Below are positions 50,956 to 59,826 of a stretch of DNA of 64,000 bases, piece by piece. The stretch is taken from assembly GCA_031280545.1 (NCBI GenBank), contig JAITGP010000007.1, forward strand, positions 44,286 to 108,285, given 5' to 3'. How positions within the stretch are numbered: position 1 is the stretch's first letter; each line of letters begins with the position of its first letter. Below the pieces are notes generated by a model. That model worked only from the letters and a program-made list of their open reading frames with translations. It was not told the origin of the DNA and did not search any database. A program made the position numbers and the translations under genes. Source of the stretch: Candidatus Peribacteria bacterium. GTDB lineage: Bacteria > Patescibacteria > JAEDAM01 > Absconditabacterales > Absconditicoccaceae.

Positions 50956-52506
50956 ATGGCACAAAAAGAAAGTATTACAAACCTATTTGCTAACGTAGGA
51001 GTAGCTCCTACTCCAGTAGAACAGAAAAAAATCCTTATGGACGGATTAAAAACGTTTGAAGGAAACGTAATTGAAGTATATTCTCCGATTTGCCGAGGCG
51101 AATTGCCCATCTATTTGGGATCTTATCCTCGCATGACCGAGACACAAGCATTAATTTGCTTGGAAAGTGCTCAAAAGGCGTGGGCTCTTGGAAAAGGAGA
51201 ATGGGCAATGGCAACTCCCGCGGAACGTTGTAAAGCGGTCCGTAAATTCGCAGGAATTTTGAAAAAAAATCGCGAATACATCACAGAGAAAATCATGTGG
51301 GAAATTGCAAAAACCCGTGGCGATGCCGAAGGCGAAGTCGACAGAACCGTCCAATATATCTTGGACAGCTGTGATAAACTGGAAGAGCTCACTACTGCTT
51401 GGAACAAATGGAGAGAAGACAAAGGATTAATGATCCAAGTCCCTCGCCAACCTCGCGGAATTGTCCTCTGCATGGGACCAGCAAATTACCCCCTGAATGA
51501 AACATTCACCACATTAATCCCCGCTCTTTTAATGGGGAATGTAGTGTTGTTTAAACCCGCTAAAGATGGCGTCCTGTTATTGGAACCACTAGTGGATGCT
51601 TTCAATGAATGTTTCCCGAAAGGAGTAGTGAATACCCTTTATGGAGATGGTCGTGAAATCATCACACCGATCCAAAAAACCGGGAAAATCGATGTATTTT
51701 CCTTTATCGGAGGAACAAGAACGGCTGACAGTATCATCGGGAACAATCCGACCCCCCACAAAACCAAAAACGTTTTGGGACTGGGAGCAAAGAACCCGGG
51801 AATTATTCTGCCGGGAGCAAACATTGACGGCATCATGAAAGAGATCATCAAAGGAACGCTCTCTTACAATGGACAGCGGTGTACAGCTCTGAAGATTCTA
51901 TTCGTGCATAGTAGTATTCGCGAAGAATTTATCAAAAAGTATGTCATTACAGTAAATGCATTGAAACCGGGATTACCTTGGGAAGAAGGCATACAATTAA
52001 CACCTGTATTGCCAGGAACAGTGCCTTACTTTACAGGATATATCAATGACGCCCTCGCGAGAGGTGCACAAATCCTCAACGAAAATGGAGGATTGGTAAA
52101 TGCCGGTTATATTCATCCGGCAGTGATGTATCCAATAAATGCCCAAATGAAATTGTACCGTGAGGAACAATTTGGGCCGGTGGTGCCTATCGTAGAATTT
52201 GAAGACATTTCTGAAGTTCTTAATTGGATTTACACATCCAACTTTGGACAACAAATCTCTGTCTTCGGTAATACTAAAGAGGAAATCAATGATTTTCACC
52301 TCATTATTGATTCTACACAGAATCAAACATGTCGGGTGAACATCAACACCGCATGCCAGAGAGGACCAGATGACGTTCCTTTCGCTGGTCGTGGCGATTC
52401 TGCCATGGGAACGCTGGACTTAACAAACGCCTTACTTGAACTAAGCATTGAGTTTGTTAAAGCCTTGAAGCCGGAAGATTGGGAAAATCTCTACGGCGAA
52501 AAATAA
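50956..52506 (+). CDS. NAD(P)-dependent aldehyde dehydrogenase, GapN-like
   Basis: A 516-residue ALDH-superfamily enzyme. Motifs: MGPANYPLNETFTTLIPAL, FKPAKDGVLLLEPL, FSFIGGTRTAD (NAD site), GQRCTALK with the catalytic Cys, and EEQFGPVVPIVEF. The general-base Glu of the LELGGK motif is replaced: the segment reads LGLGAKNPG. ALDH6-type CoA-acylating enzymes also lack it, so the reaction is uncertain; overall similarity is to non-phosphorylating GAPDH. No TGA among many Gly codons, GGC is frequent, and a Bacteroidota-like leader precedes ATG. Confidence 0.85.
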   Translation: MAQKESITNLFANVGVAPTPVEQKKILMDGLKTFEGNVIEVYSPICRGELPIYLGSYPRMTETQALICLESAQKAWALGKGEWAMATPAERCKAVRKFAGILKKNREYITEKIMWEIAKTRGDAEGEVDRTVQYILDSCDKLEELTTAWNKWREDKGLMIQVPRQPRGIVLCMGPANYPLNETFTTLIPALLMGNVVLFKPAKDGVLLLEPLVDAFNECFPKGVVNTLYGDGREIITPIQKTGKIDVFSFIGGTRTADSIIGNNPTPHKTKNVLGLGAKNPGIILPGANIDGIMKEIIKGTLSYNGQRCTALKILFVHSSIREEFIKKYVITVNALKPGLPWEEGIQLTPVLPGTVPYFTGYINDALARGAQILNENGGLVNAGYIHPAVMYPINAQMKLYREEQFGPVVPIVEFEDISEVLNWIYTSNFGQQISVFGNTKEEINDFHLIIDSTQNQTCRVNINTACQRGPDDVPFAGRGDSAMGTLDLTNALLELSIEFVKALKPEDWENLYGEK

Positions 52507-52529
52507 CTATTATTAAACCTTAACGGAAA

Positions 52530-52563
52530 GTCCCTGAGTGTATCGCTCAGGGTTCTTTTTTTA
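52530..52563 (+). terminator. intrinsic terminator after the dehydrogenase
   Basis: CCCTGAG/CTCAGGG hairpin with a 7-base loop, then a run of T. Confidence 0.85.
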
Positions 52564-52587
52564 TTTCAAATTTACAATGAAATAGTA

Positions 52588-52615
52588 TTGACTTCGATAT
52601 ATATATCATTATAAT
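52588..52615 (+). promoter_or_regulatory. promoter for the 52.7-kb small gene operon
   Basis: TTGACT (52588-52593), 16-bp spacer with ATATATATATC, TATAAT (52610-52615), 38 bp before ATG 52654. Confidence 0.75.
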
Positions 52616-52653
52616 ACAAAAAATAACAACTTATATACAAACAAATTAAAAAA

Positions 52654-52950
52654 ATGGAAACAAAAATGAGAAATTTAGAAGAATTTAAAGGAATCGCAAA
52701 CAAATTATTCCTCGTTACTGAAAAGTACAATAACAATCAATGCTCCTATGATAGAGCACTTGAGGATATAGCGAAGGTAATTGCAGAGGATTTTGAAAGC
52801 CGTAGAAGCCTGAAGTTTGACACAATGCGACACGTTTTGCAGAATATAAAGAACAACTTCAAGCAAAACAAAGAGAATGGATATCTCTATAACGGTCAAT
52901 TCAACAAAAATGATATGGATTTTTTAGAGGACCTCATAAAAATCTCTTAG
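52654..52950 (+). CDS. hypothetical small helical protein
   Basis: A 98-residue soluble, helical protein with mixed charge; no motif recognised. It is the first of three small genes preceded by A-rich, Shine-Dalgarno-free leaders ending in ATGG. No TGA is used. Possibly an accessory of the neighbouring signalling genes (position only). Confidence 0.55.
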   Translation: METKMRNLEEFKGIANKLFLVTEKYNNNQCSYDRALEDIAKVIAEDFESRRSLKFDTMRHVLQNIKNNFKQNKENGYLYNGQFNKNDMDFLEDLIKIS

Positions 52951-52980
52951 TAAAAAATTAAATTAAATACAAAAACAAAA

Positions 52981-53454
52981 ATGGGGAAAAAAATTCAAAG
53001 AGTTGGAAAATTCGCCTCTTCTCTCGTAGAAAAGGTAGTAGATGAACAATTGGACAAGATATGCAACTGCGTATTTAGTCCACTCGTACTCATCGGAATC
53101 CTAATAGTAGAAATTGCACTACTCTGTGCAACCGTCTACATCGGACACGTATGCTGGGAGGCAACTTCCACAGCATTGACTATTGGGATGGGGCTCCTTG
53201 GAGCACTGACAACAGTACTCATAGGGATAGGAGCTCTGATTTTAGGAGGATTTATCCTAGCAAAACGTTTTATGAAAAAACTCCTGAAACATTTATGCAA
53301 GAAATACCTAAAAACAGAAACAATAAAAAACTGGATCCAAACAAGGATCATAGAAATTGGAGAAAAAATTTCCCAATCTCTAACCTCTACGGAATCTCAA
53401 CAATTACAGAGTGAATTAGCAGAATTAGAAACTCTGCTCAAAGAGAAAAATTAA
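52981..53454 (+). CDS. two-helix membrane protein with C-terminal coiled coil
   Basis: A 157-residue protein: two transmembrane helices (about 32-55 and 63-92) flanked by basic residues, then a charged helix with heptad-like Leu spacing (about 125-155). No TGA, although the hydrophobic region has many Gly (all GGN). Membrane anchoring for the nearby kinase/vWA system is a possible role but is not shown. Confidence 0.6.
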   Translation: MGKKIQRVGKFASSLVEKVVDEQLDKICNCVFSPLVLIGILIVEIALLCATVYIGHVCWEATSTALTIGMGLLGALTTVLIGIGALILGGFILAKRFMKKLLKHLCKKYLKTETIKNWIQTRIIEIGEKISQSLTSTESQQLQSELAELETLLKEKN

Positions 53455-53505
53455 CAACAATTAAACTTTAAAAAATCATGGCACAAGATCGTACAGAAGA
53501 CATTT

Positions 53506-53814
53506 ATGAAAATAGATCATAAAAAATTTAAAGAGTTTTCGGTCATGGCTGGGGAGTTCGTCATCACTCAAATCTTTCCTGAAGATAGTGCAATATGCAT
53601 ACGTCTTAAAAGACTAAATGCTGATGGCTCTTACAACAGCAACGCACCGACAATCTATTTCTATATTGGAGAGTACTCCAATTATAGAACATATAAAGGG
53701 GATATAACCCCTATCAAAACTATGGAGGTAAAATTTTTCATAAATATCCCTCAAAAACAACTAAGCAAAAAGCCCGTGAGTGAATTACACCACGGGCCTT
53801 TTTTTAAAAGTTAA
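53506..53814 (+). CDS. small protein, possibly frameshifted
   Basis: A 102-residue frame with ATG at 53506. A more convincing start, ATGGCACAAGATCG at 53478 after an A-rich leader like its neighbours, leads into the next frame and stops after 14 codons. The last 15 codons run through a strong terminator (53769-53805). Both facts suggest a frameshifted or eroded gene. No homology was recognised. Confidence 0.4.
   Translation: MKIDHKKFKEFSVMAGEFVITQIFPEDSAICIRLKRLNADGSYNSNAPTIYFYIGEYSNYRTYKGDITPIKTMEVKFFINIPQKQLSKKPVSELHHGPFFKS
53769..53805 (+). terminator. bidirectional intrinsic terminator
   Basis: AAAAGCCCGTG pairs with CACGGGC, followed by CTTTTTTT; the minus strand has GGGCTTTTTG. It terminates both the small-gene operon and the converging vWA operon. 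Confidence 0.85.
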
Positions 53815-53844
53815 TACTTGAGGGAAAAAACTTCCCTCTAAAAG

Positions 53845-54630
53845 TCATCCACCAAACCCACCTAAACTGGTCTGGCTAAACAATGCGGCACTTTGAGATG
53901 CACGAACAGCACTCTGAGAAAACACTTGGAAAGCCTTTCGGATTTCGCTTGGAGTAGAATTTGCAGTCAATATCCACTGACTTGGAATACCCATTTCAGC
54001 AAATACCGTCTGGAAATCACAACTCGTATTATCAAATCCCATTGCTGCAATGATATGATCTTCGCTTCGGAGCATGTCCTCCACAATTTTCTTCACATCG
54101 TTAGCGGAACTTGTCCGAGAATGACAATCTTCCCCGTCGGTTAAAATCAGAGTTATCGTTCTGACTTGGATCCCATTATTTTTGAAATCCTGAGCCTTTG
54201 CAATGACGGTCGCTAATAATTTTACTGTTTCATCAAACAAAGGAGTACCTCCATTTGGATCGTAATTAGTAGTGGTCATTTCGGGAACCAAAGACAAGGG
54301 AGTATAAGGATACAGTACGGTACCATTAAGATACCGATTGAGCACCTCAATATTATCCTGTTGTTTGCTTTCGCGTAATGCCTTAATCAACAGATTATGA
54401 CCATCACGCACCGCTTGGGCATTCCCGGCAAAGCGAATAGAGCCAGAGTCATCCGTCAAGATATTGAGCAAGATGACTTCACTGGACTTCACACTATCTA
54501 CTGGAATCCCTAATCCCGCTTGAATCGCTTGTCCAATATCAGGGATTTTCGTTAACGCATCCAAAGACGAACGAGTAAGATTACCATCGTCATGTGCATC
54601 AATCAACAAATTTACATTACTTTTTGACAT
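53845..54630 (-). CDS. vWA-domain protein, TerY-like
   Basis: A 261-residue protein with a complete MIDAS metal site: DDSGS (Asp-x-Ser-x-Ser), GGTPLFD (Thr) and LTDGED (Asp). An AGGAGGT Shine-Dalgarno lies 7 bases before ATG 54630. The frame reaches TGA (53847-53845) after TSLGGFGG, directly before the terminator region; reading it as Gly would add about 19 residues translated through the terminator hairpin. It clusters with a PP2C phosphatase and zinc-ribbon kinase, the triad known from TerY-P modules of tellurite/stress systems. Confidence 0.85.
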   Translation of the reverse strand: MSKSNVNLLIDAHDDGNLTRSSLDALTKIPDIGQAIQAGLGIPVDSVKSSEVILLNILTDDSGSIRFAGNAQAVRDGHNLLIKALRESKQQDNIEVLNRYLNGTVLYPYTPLSLVPEMTTTNYDPNGGTPLFDETVKLLATVIAKAQDFKNNGIQVRTITLILTDGEDCHSRTSSANDVKKIVEDMLRSEDHIIAAMGFDNTSCDFQTVFAEMGIPSQWILTANSTPSEIRKAFQVFSQSAVRASQSAALFSQTSLGGFGG

Positions 54631-54662
54631 AATTGTACCTCCTAATTCTGATTTTTTTGTTT

Positions 54663-55688
54663 TTACACTAATTTACTTACCTCTACATCCGGCCATTGAT
54701 CGATCGGAGTTGTACTTTTCACCAAATGCATTCCTGCATTACGGAAACGTTCAAAAGCCTGATTGCCTTGATCGGTAAAGTCTGGTCCATTCGGAATTAC
54801 TACCGGAGACGTACAGTCTTCCAATAGATAGACTTTCTTGGCTAATGCAGGATCCTTCGCCTGAATCTCTGTCAACAAATCCTCAATAGAGAACGCCACA
54901 CAGTGAGATTTTGCTTGCCCAGCGATAATCACCATATCGTAATTCAAAAGTTTCTCGATAAAACGAGCATTTTTCGAAGCGATAGGGCTACCATCATAGG
55001 TATTCAAAACCTCCGGAGAGAGGACAGAATAATTTTCCGTCAACGGACTTCCGCCTTTTATTTCGATACCCGGTTGAGAATTTCTCACTTGCGTATGAAA
55101 GAAAATAGCTTCTTCCAATAACGGAATTAATGCGTGCCCAATCCCACCAAGCATAGCATGATAGTCCCAGATTATCAGACTGTATTTCCCATTGCGTTCC
55201 AGTGATTGGGTATAGTGAAGTACGTGTTTAGTCAACGTCGTATATCCCACACCCAAAGCAGTAGCCACAGCAGGATTCACCTGATAAATTCCCTTGGTTA
55301 AATCATCTGAAGAAATAACTGTATTGGGTGCTACAGGAATTCCACTCGCATCAATAAAGAAGAGAGAATGAAAAATCTGCATCGCCGTGTGCGTATCCAT
55401 CGTCGGAAAGATCGTAGTGATCCGCCCAAAGTTTCGATACAACCATTCAGCCAAACGTTTGGTGTCTTCAGGTGCATTTTGCACAAAAAGCTCAAACCCA
55501 GGAATACCGAAGGTAATCTGTTCATCAATCGGCATCAAAGCGATTTTATACTTATCCATTGCTGAATTCGTAATACCTTCCGCTTGTTTGTAAGCGATTG
55601 CTTTCTCTGCTAATCCCTTATAGTCTACCTTGTAGACTTGATCAGCTTTACTAGCGTCATAATGACGCGGAATACTAAATGTTTTCAT
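54663..55688 (-). CDS. isochorismatase/nicotinamidase-like cysteine hydrolase
   Basis: A 341-residue enzyme, longer than PncA (about 200). Catalytic Asp in LMPIDEQITFGIPGFELF, metal-binding DTH in PTMDTHTAMQIFH, and nucleophile Cys in IIAGQAKSHCVAFSIEDLL. An insert of about 80 residues separates the first and last parts. Substrate could be nicotinamide or another amide. It lies between vWA and kinase genes in one minus-strand operon. No TGA is used. Confidence 0.8.
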   Translation of the reverse strand: MKTFSIPRHYDASKADQVYKVDYKGLAEKAIAYKQAEGITNSAMDKYKIALMPIDEQITFGIPGFELFVQNAPEDTKRLAEWLYRNFGRITTIFPTMDTHTAMQIFHSLFFIDASGIPVAPNTVISSDDLTKGIYQVNPAVATALGVGYTTLTKHVLHYTQSLERNGKYSLIIWDYHAMLGGIGHALIPLLEEAIFFHTQVRNSQPGIEIKGGSPLTENYSVLSPEVLNTYDGSPIASKNARFIEKLLNYDMVIIAGQAKSHCVAFSIEDLLTEIQAKDPALAKKVYLLEDCTSPVVIPNGPDFTDQGNQAFERFRNAGMHLVKSTTPIDQWPDVEVSKLV

Positions 55689-55710
55689 CTTTTTTTTGTT
55701 TTAATGAGTT

Positions 55711-57573
55711 TTACTTTATTGTTAAGATAACAATATCTTTTGCACGTACTACATAGATACCTTTTGGGGAAACTATGAGTTGAGAATACTGATTAACATA
55801 AGGTGCGGTATCACTGAAAACTTTCGTCTCCAAAGTACCACTTACATCCAAGCCCAGCCGAACAATGCCTTCATCGCTAGGACAGAAAAGAAATCCGCCT
55901 ACTGCACATTTTCCTTTGATTTGTTGCAACCAAGGATATTCTGCATTTTCGTCACTAAGATCAGCTAGTACTTTTCCTCTAGCATCCAAGACGATAGCAC
56001 GATTTACGTACTTCGACTGGTCTTTGGTAGAGATCAAGAGCCAAACTCTCGTTTCGCTAAGATAACATTTTACATCAATAATTTCTCCCTTGATGAAGGG
56101 AAGTTGCACTGCATCATTGATCACGTTGCGTCCTTTTTCAAAGGTAAATCCTTGTAAAATGTGTCCTGCTTTATACATCCCAAAACCAAATTTCGGACCA
56201 GACCAAATCAAAGTCTGATCAGTAATAGCTTCTCCTAATTTCACAGGACCATATTCCAATCCCAAAGGATTAGTATGAAAAACCGTGCCATTCGCTACCC
56301 AGAAAAGATCTTCTTCGGTAGTAGCAAAGATAGGACGATTGCCCACGCGGTCCACCGTGATTTTGGATTGCTTGCCATTCTGTACATGCAGTAAAGTAGA
56401 AGCTTTGGCAAACACCGTAGCATTCCCCTGCAAAGCATATCGCATTTCGCGATCCAAACTCCCCTTCCAAATCATCTCAGCATTTTCTCTTTTATAAGCC
56501 GAATCTTCATAATACAAATACTTGAGTTTTCCCTGCTGGTAGGTGACACATAAAATGACCCCTGCCGTCTTGAAAATCTCTTGAACTTGTACATTTCCCG
56601 TAATCATAATAGGAATTTGCATTCCTGCACTACAAATCGGACAATGTGCTCTCGCATGCTCAATCCCACATTTGGGACAGCGTTGCCAGTGCATTGAGGA
56701 CAGTAATTGCAGAGGGAACTCCCCTCTCTGATCCTTTTGGAAAACAGCTTTAAAATGCTGAAGCAAAGTATCAGGTAAAACTTTATAGTCATAAGCATGC
56801 TTGGGATACACCACTTCTGGATCAAAAACAGTAATACGATCTTTCGATCGCAACTGTTGTTTCACCCGTAATGAAGGATCTTTGGGCTTGTAAATACCTC
56901 CATAGGGATCTACGAATAACAGCGTTTTGAATAATAAAGCATTGAAAGCATACCAATCCCCGAGAGGATTGTGTTGTTTCGCCATCGTCCAAATCCCAGC
57001 ATTCATCCCACATAGTAAAGGATCTACAAATTTCTCCGTATACATCGTGCTCAGGAAATTAGCAAATTGCCAACTATCGGTATCAATCATATAAGGTTGA
57101 GTATCTTTTACCAAGATATTCAGATCATTAAAATCACCGATAACTACGCCATGAGTATGCAAATTTTTTATCGTCTGATGTAGAGCTAGGAAAATGTCCC
57201 TAATCTCATTATTGGAAATATTCTTAGTTTCTCGGAACTGCAAGTCTCCATAAGTAAGCAAAGTTTCCGCACCAGTAATAAAAGGCATCACATAGCCAAT
57301 CGTAGTTCCTTTGACATCCGTAAGCAAAGCCCGAGGACTAATCACATTTTTCGGTAATCCTTTGGGGAACTCAATCAGCTTTTTTTGAATCAAAGCTAAA
57401 CGAATCCTAGAAGCTTGTTGCTCCGCTACCGACCCCGAATAATAGGGGTCATTAGGCTGACGATACAACTTCGCTACCATGCCATGACCAATGTCATACA
57501 CTACCGCCTCTTGTCCTGCACCAATTTCTTTGAGAAGGTTCAGAGGCTTTCCTTTTAACAGTACTTGTTTCAT
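55711..57573 (-). CDS. protein kinase-like protein with zinc ribbon and beta-propeller-like C-terminus
   Basis: A 620-residue protein. N-terminal kinase domain: GAGQEAVVYDIGHGMVAKLY (P-loop and Lys), catalytic loop HGVVIGDFNDLNILV, metal site YMIDTDSW in place of DFG. A zinc ribbon CPKCGIEHARAHCPICS lies near residue 305. The C-terminal half is repetitive beta, probably a sensor. An AGGAGGTG overlaps the PP2C stop, 1 base before ATG, so translation is coupled. About 47 Gly and no TGA. Kinase plus PP2C plus vWA is the TerY-P triad. Confidence 0.85.
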   Translation of the reverse strand: MKQVLLKGKPLNLLKEIGAGQEAVVYDIGHGMVAKLYRQPNDPYYSGSVAEQQASRIRLALIQKKLIEFPKGLPKNVISPRALLTDVKGTTIGYVMPFITGAETLLTYGDLQFRETKNISNNEIRDIFLALHQTIKNLHTHGVVIGDFNDLNILVKDTQPYMIDTDSWQFANFLSTMYTEKFVDPLLCGMNAGIWTMAKQHNPLGDWYAFNALLFKTLLFVDPYGGIYKPKDPSLRVKQQLRSKDRITVFDPEVVYPKHAYDYKVLPDTLLQHFKAVFQKDQRGEFPLQLLSSMHWQRCPKCGIEHARAHCPICSAGMQIPIMITGNVQVQEIFKTAGVILCVTYQQGKLKYLYYEDSAYKRENAEMIWKGSLDREMRYALQGNATVFAKASTLLHVQNGKQSKITVDRVGNRPIFATTEEDLFWVANGTVFHTNPLGLEYGPVKLGEAITDQTLIWSGPKFGFGMYKAGHILQGFTFEKGRNVINDAVQLPFIKGEIIDVKCYLSETRVWLLISTKDQSKYVNRAIVLDARGKVLADLSDENAEYPWLQQIKGKCAVGGFLFCPSDEGIVRLGLDVSGTLETKVFSDTAPYVNQYSQLIVSPKGIYVVRAKDIVILTIK

Positions 57574-57574
57574 C

Positions 57575-58426
57575 TTACACCTCCTTTTTTCTTAACGTAA
57601 GTAATGTCGTATCATCTGGAAGCAATCCAGGAAAGCGTTGAACATTCCTTTCCTCCCAATTAACACGTTTTTTCTCGGTATTGATTGTCGTAAGTACATT
57701 TTTCATCCAACTAGGATTGGAAAAATATACGTCTTCCGACCAAAACTGCTCAATTGAACCAATCAGCTTTTCTTGTGCTGGAAAAGGATTTTCTGCTAAT
57801 TTTACTAAATCACCTACCCCATCACTACCAATCATCAGAGAATATACCTCCCCTGTTGGAATGATCAGATGTTGCTGGATTTTTAATAAAGAAGCATCAA
57901 GGTCCGTAATTTCACTGCCGGTCAAGCCATAGGTGAGATACGGGGGTTTATTGCCGTCAAAGGGTCCAATTTCTTGGACATCGCCATTAAGAGCAAACAG
58001 CCCATCACCACAGGAAAATACACAAGTACTATCTTCCCGCATTACCACACCCACCAAAGTCGCCAGAAAATAATCCCGCAGGATTTCCCACCAGTTTTCG
58101 CCCATCTCCTGAGCGGTCAAGCGGATTCTAGACAAGACATCTTGACGAATTTCTTCCCACCATCGTTCACATCGGAATATATCTTCAGTCGGCACTCCTT
58201 TACTCCTTTCTAAATATTTCGCTACATAATGAGCAAAAATCGTAGATAAAAGTCTGCTTCCCACTTCACTATATTTCGTTGATCCACAGCCATCAGAAAC
58301 AATAGCAATAATATAGTCATCAGTGCGAATCCAATGAAAGTGATCCTGATTATTCATCCCTCGTTTGAGGTGGTTCGTGCCGGCAACCGAAGCTCCAGCA
58401 ATTTCAAAAGTATGCAATGTTTTCAT
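57575..58426 (-). CDS. PP2C-family serine/threonine phosphatase
   Basis: A 283-residue PPM phosphatase. Metal-binding Asp lie in NNQDHFHWIR, IVSDGCGSTKYSEVGS and MIGSDGVGDLV. It opposes the adjacent kinase and its stop codon lies 1 base before the kinase start. A strong promoter (58584-58611) precedes it. No TGA is used. Confidence 0.88.
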   Translation of the reverse strand: MKTLHTFEIAGASVAGTNHLKRGMNNQDHFHWIRTDDYIIAIVSDGCGSTKYSEVGSRLLSTIFAHYVAKYLERSKGVPTEDIFRCERWWEEIRQDVLSRIRLTAQEMGENWWEILRDYFLATLVGVVMREDSTCVFSCGDGLFALNGDVQEIGPFDGNKPPYLTYGLTGSEITDLDASLLKIQQHLIIPTGEVYSLMIGSDGVGDLVKLAENPFPAQEKLIGSIEQFWSEDVYFSNPSWMKNVLTTINTEKKRVNWEERNVQRFPGLLPDDTTLLTLRKKEV

Positions 58427-58583
58427 ATTCGTTATTTTTTTTGTTTATATTCAAATGTTAAAGATCACATCAACGTTGTTCATGTCTGTAGAAAAGAAAG
58501 TTTTACCTGAGGAATGGCGTGTTCACAGTCCGTCGGAGCACCTCCATCCATCCCATCCTCTTTTCTCATCTTTGAACAATTGT

Positions 58584-58611
58584 ATTATACACAATAAGCT
58601 AATGATTGCAA
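58584..58611 (-). promoter_or_regulatory. promoter of the PP2C-kinase-hydrolase-vWA operon
   Basis: Minus strand TTGCAA (58611-58606), 16 bp, TATAAT (58589-58584). It lies in the 290-base gap before the PP2C gene. The leader of about 155 bases holds a 29-codon frame starting MRKEDGMDGG that ends at TGA; I do not call it a gene. Confidence 0.7.
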
Positions 58612-58716
58612 GAGAAAATGTATCTTTTACATTAAGTAGGTGAGAAGAGAAAAAATCAGAATAAAAAAAATCCCCTAGCCCCTGATACAGAACTAAGAGA
58701 TAATTTTTTTAGTTAT

Positions 58717-59241
58717 TTATAAATTTTCCAACACTTTTCGCAAAATTCCCACATCTTCCTCCGTTATGTCTACATAACAATGGATAAGAGCTTCTGTTTT
58801 ACCTATTGCAGCTAAAAGAGCCTTCTTATCCGTTGAATGATCCGTCCATCCTTTAGAATGTTTCAAATCCTCCAATATAGCACTAAGACCGACAAAACCA
58901 TGATATTCACGAATTTTATTGGATAATTCCTTCCTTACATAGCGTTTTTCTCGCTCAGTAAGTCCCCGATATGCCAAGCATTTCACAATATAGGGATGAT
59001 CATTTGACTCTCTTTTAACAATCCTTTGAGGCTCCTCTCTGAGCGTTTCAAGAGAAAGCGAATCAGAATAAAGATCAATAGAACTTTTTGATTTTAATAA
59101 GAATCTAGGACCCGTTTTTTTGATCTGCTTAACACCCTTAGAATCTTTATATCCGACTCTAAAGACATACCAACGATCTAGTTGCAAGGGAGTATCCGAT
59201 GAATACTCCTGCCATACTACATTTTCTTGTTTTACTTCCAT
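58717..59241 (-). CDS. hypothetical protein, 174 residues
   Basis: A soluble protein: beta-rich N-terminal half (about 1-85) with many aromatic residues, then a helical half with GLTEREKRYVRKELSNK. It is 21 bases downstream of the deoxyribosyltransferase-like gene. Not recognised. No TGA is used. Confidence 0.6.
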   Translation of the reverse strand: MEVKQENVVWQEYSSDTPLQLDRWYVFRVGYKDSKGVKQIKKTGPRFLLKSKSSIDLYSDSLSLETLREEPQRIVKRESNDHPYIVKCLAYRGLTEREKRYVRKELSNKIREYHGFVGLSAILEDLKHSKGWTDHSTDKKALLAAIGKTEALIHCYVDITEEDVGILRKVLENL

Positions 59242-59262
59242 AACTTTTTATTTTTTTGATGA

Positions 59263-59763
59263 TTAACTTCCCAGAGCATAAAATGCAACTTCTTGGCGAA
59301 CTTGATAAGAATTCCAAAGAGCAATGCTGACTTTCAACATCTCATCCAGAGTTTCCACTACATAGAGATTCGAAAAATTCAGCTTTTTAAGATGTTGTTT
59401 TACCAACGCCCTCGCACGAGTTGATTCCTTGAATAGAGCAGGATTTTCAACTTGTAATTCTTCTTTCACCGTAGGACTGACAAGGATCACAAAATCCCTC
59501 CTGTCATCCAATTTAATCGCATTCAGAATAGAGAATCCAGTTTCAGATAATGAACCCATACCATACGTCTCATCAGTAATGGGAAAGAGAATAATCTGAT
59601 CTGAAGCTAAGTGTTCAGCCTCATTTTCAGCATCTTCTGGTTTCCAGTCATCCTTCTGAGGGTTGAAATACTCAATTCCTAATTCCTGATACTTTGCCAT
59701 GAAAGCATCTCTCCAAGTGGAAGCTCCACAGGTCCCAAATAGTCCAATAACATTTTTATTCAT
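59263..59763 (-). CDS. nucleoside 2-deoxyribosyltransferase-like protein
   Basis: A 166-residue Rossmann-like protein. GLFGTCGASTWRDAFMAKY at the N-terminus, EAEHLASDQIILFPITDET and YGMGSLSETGFSIL are typical of the nucleoside deoxyribosyltransferase-like 2 family (N-glycosidic bond chemistry on nucleosides or related molecules). In TerY-type clusters such proteins are proposed to handle a nucleoside-like metabolite. It starts the minus-strand block behind a strong promoter. Confidence 0.7.
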   Translation of the reverse strand: MNKNVIGLFGTCGASTWRDAFMAKYQELGIEYFNPQKDDWKPEDAENEAEHLASDQIILFPITDETYGMGSLSETGFSILNAIKLDDRRDFVILVSPTVKEELQVENPALFKESTRARALVKQHLKKLNFSNLYVVETLDEMLKVSIALWNSYQVRQEVAFYALGS

Positions 59764-59826
59764 TTTTTATTTTTCTTGAAAATTTCCTGAGGTATTTAAA
59801 GGGACTTTCCCTCCTCAAGGAAACTT

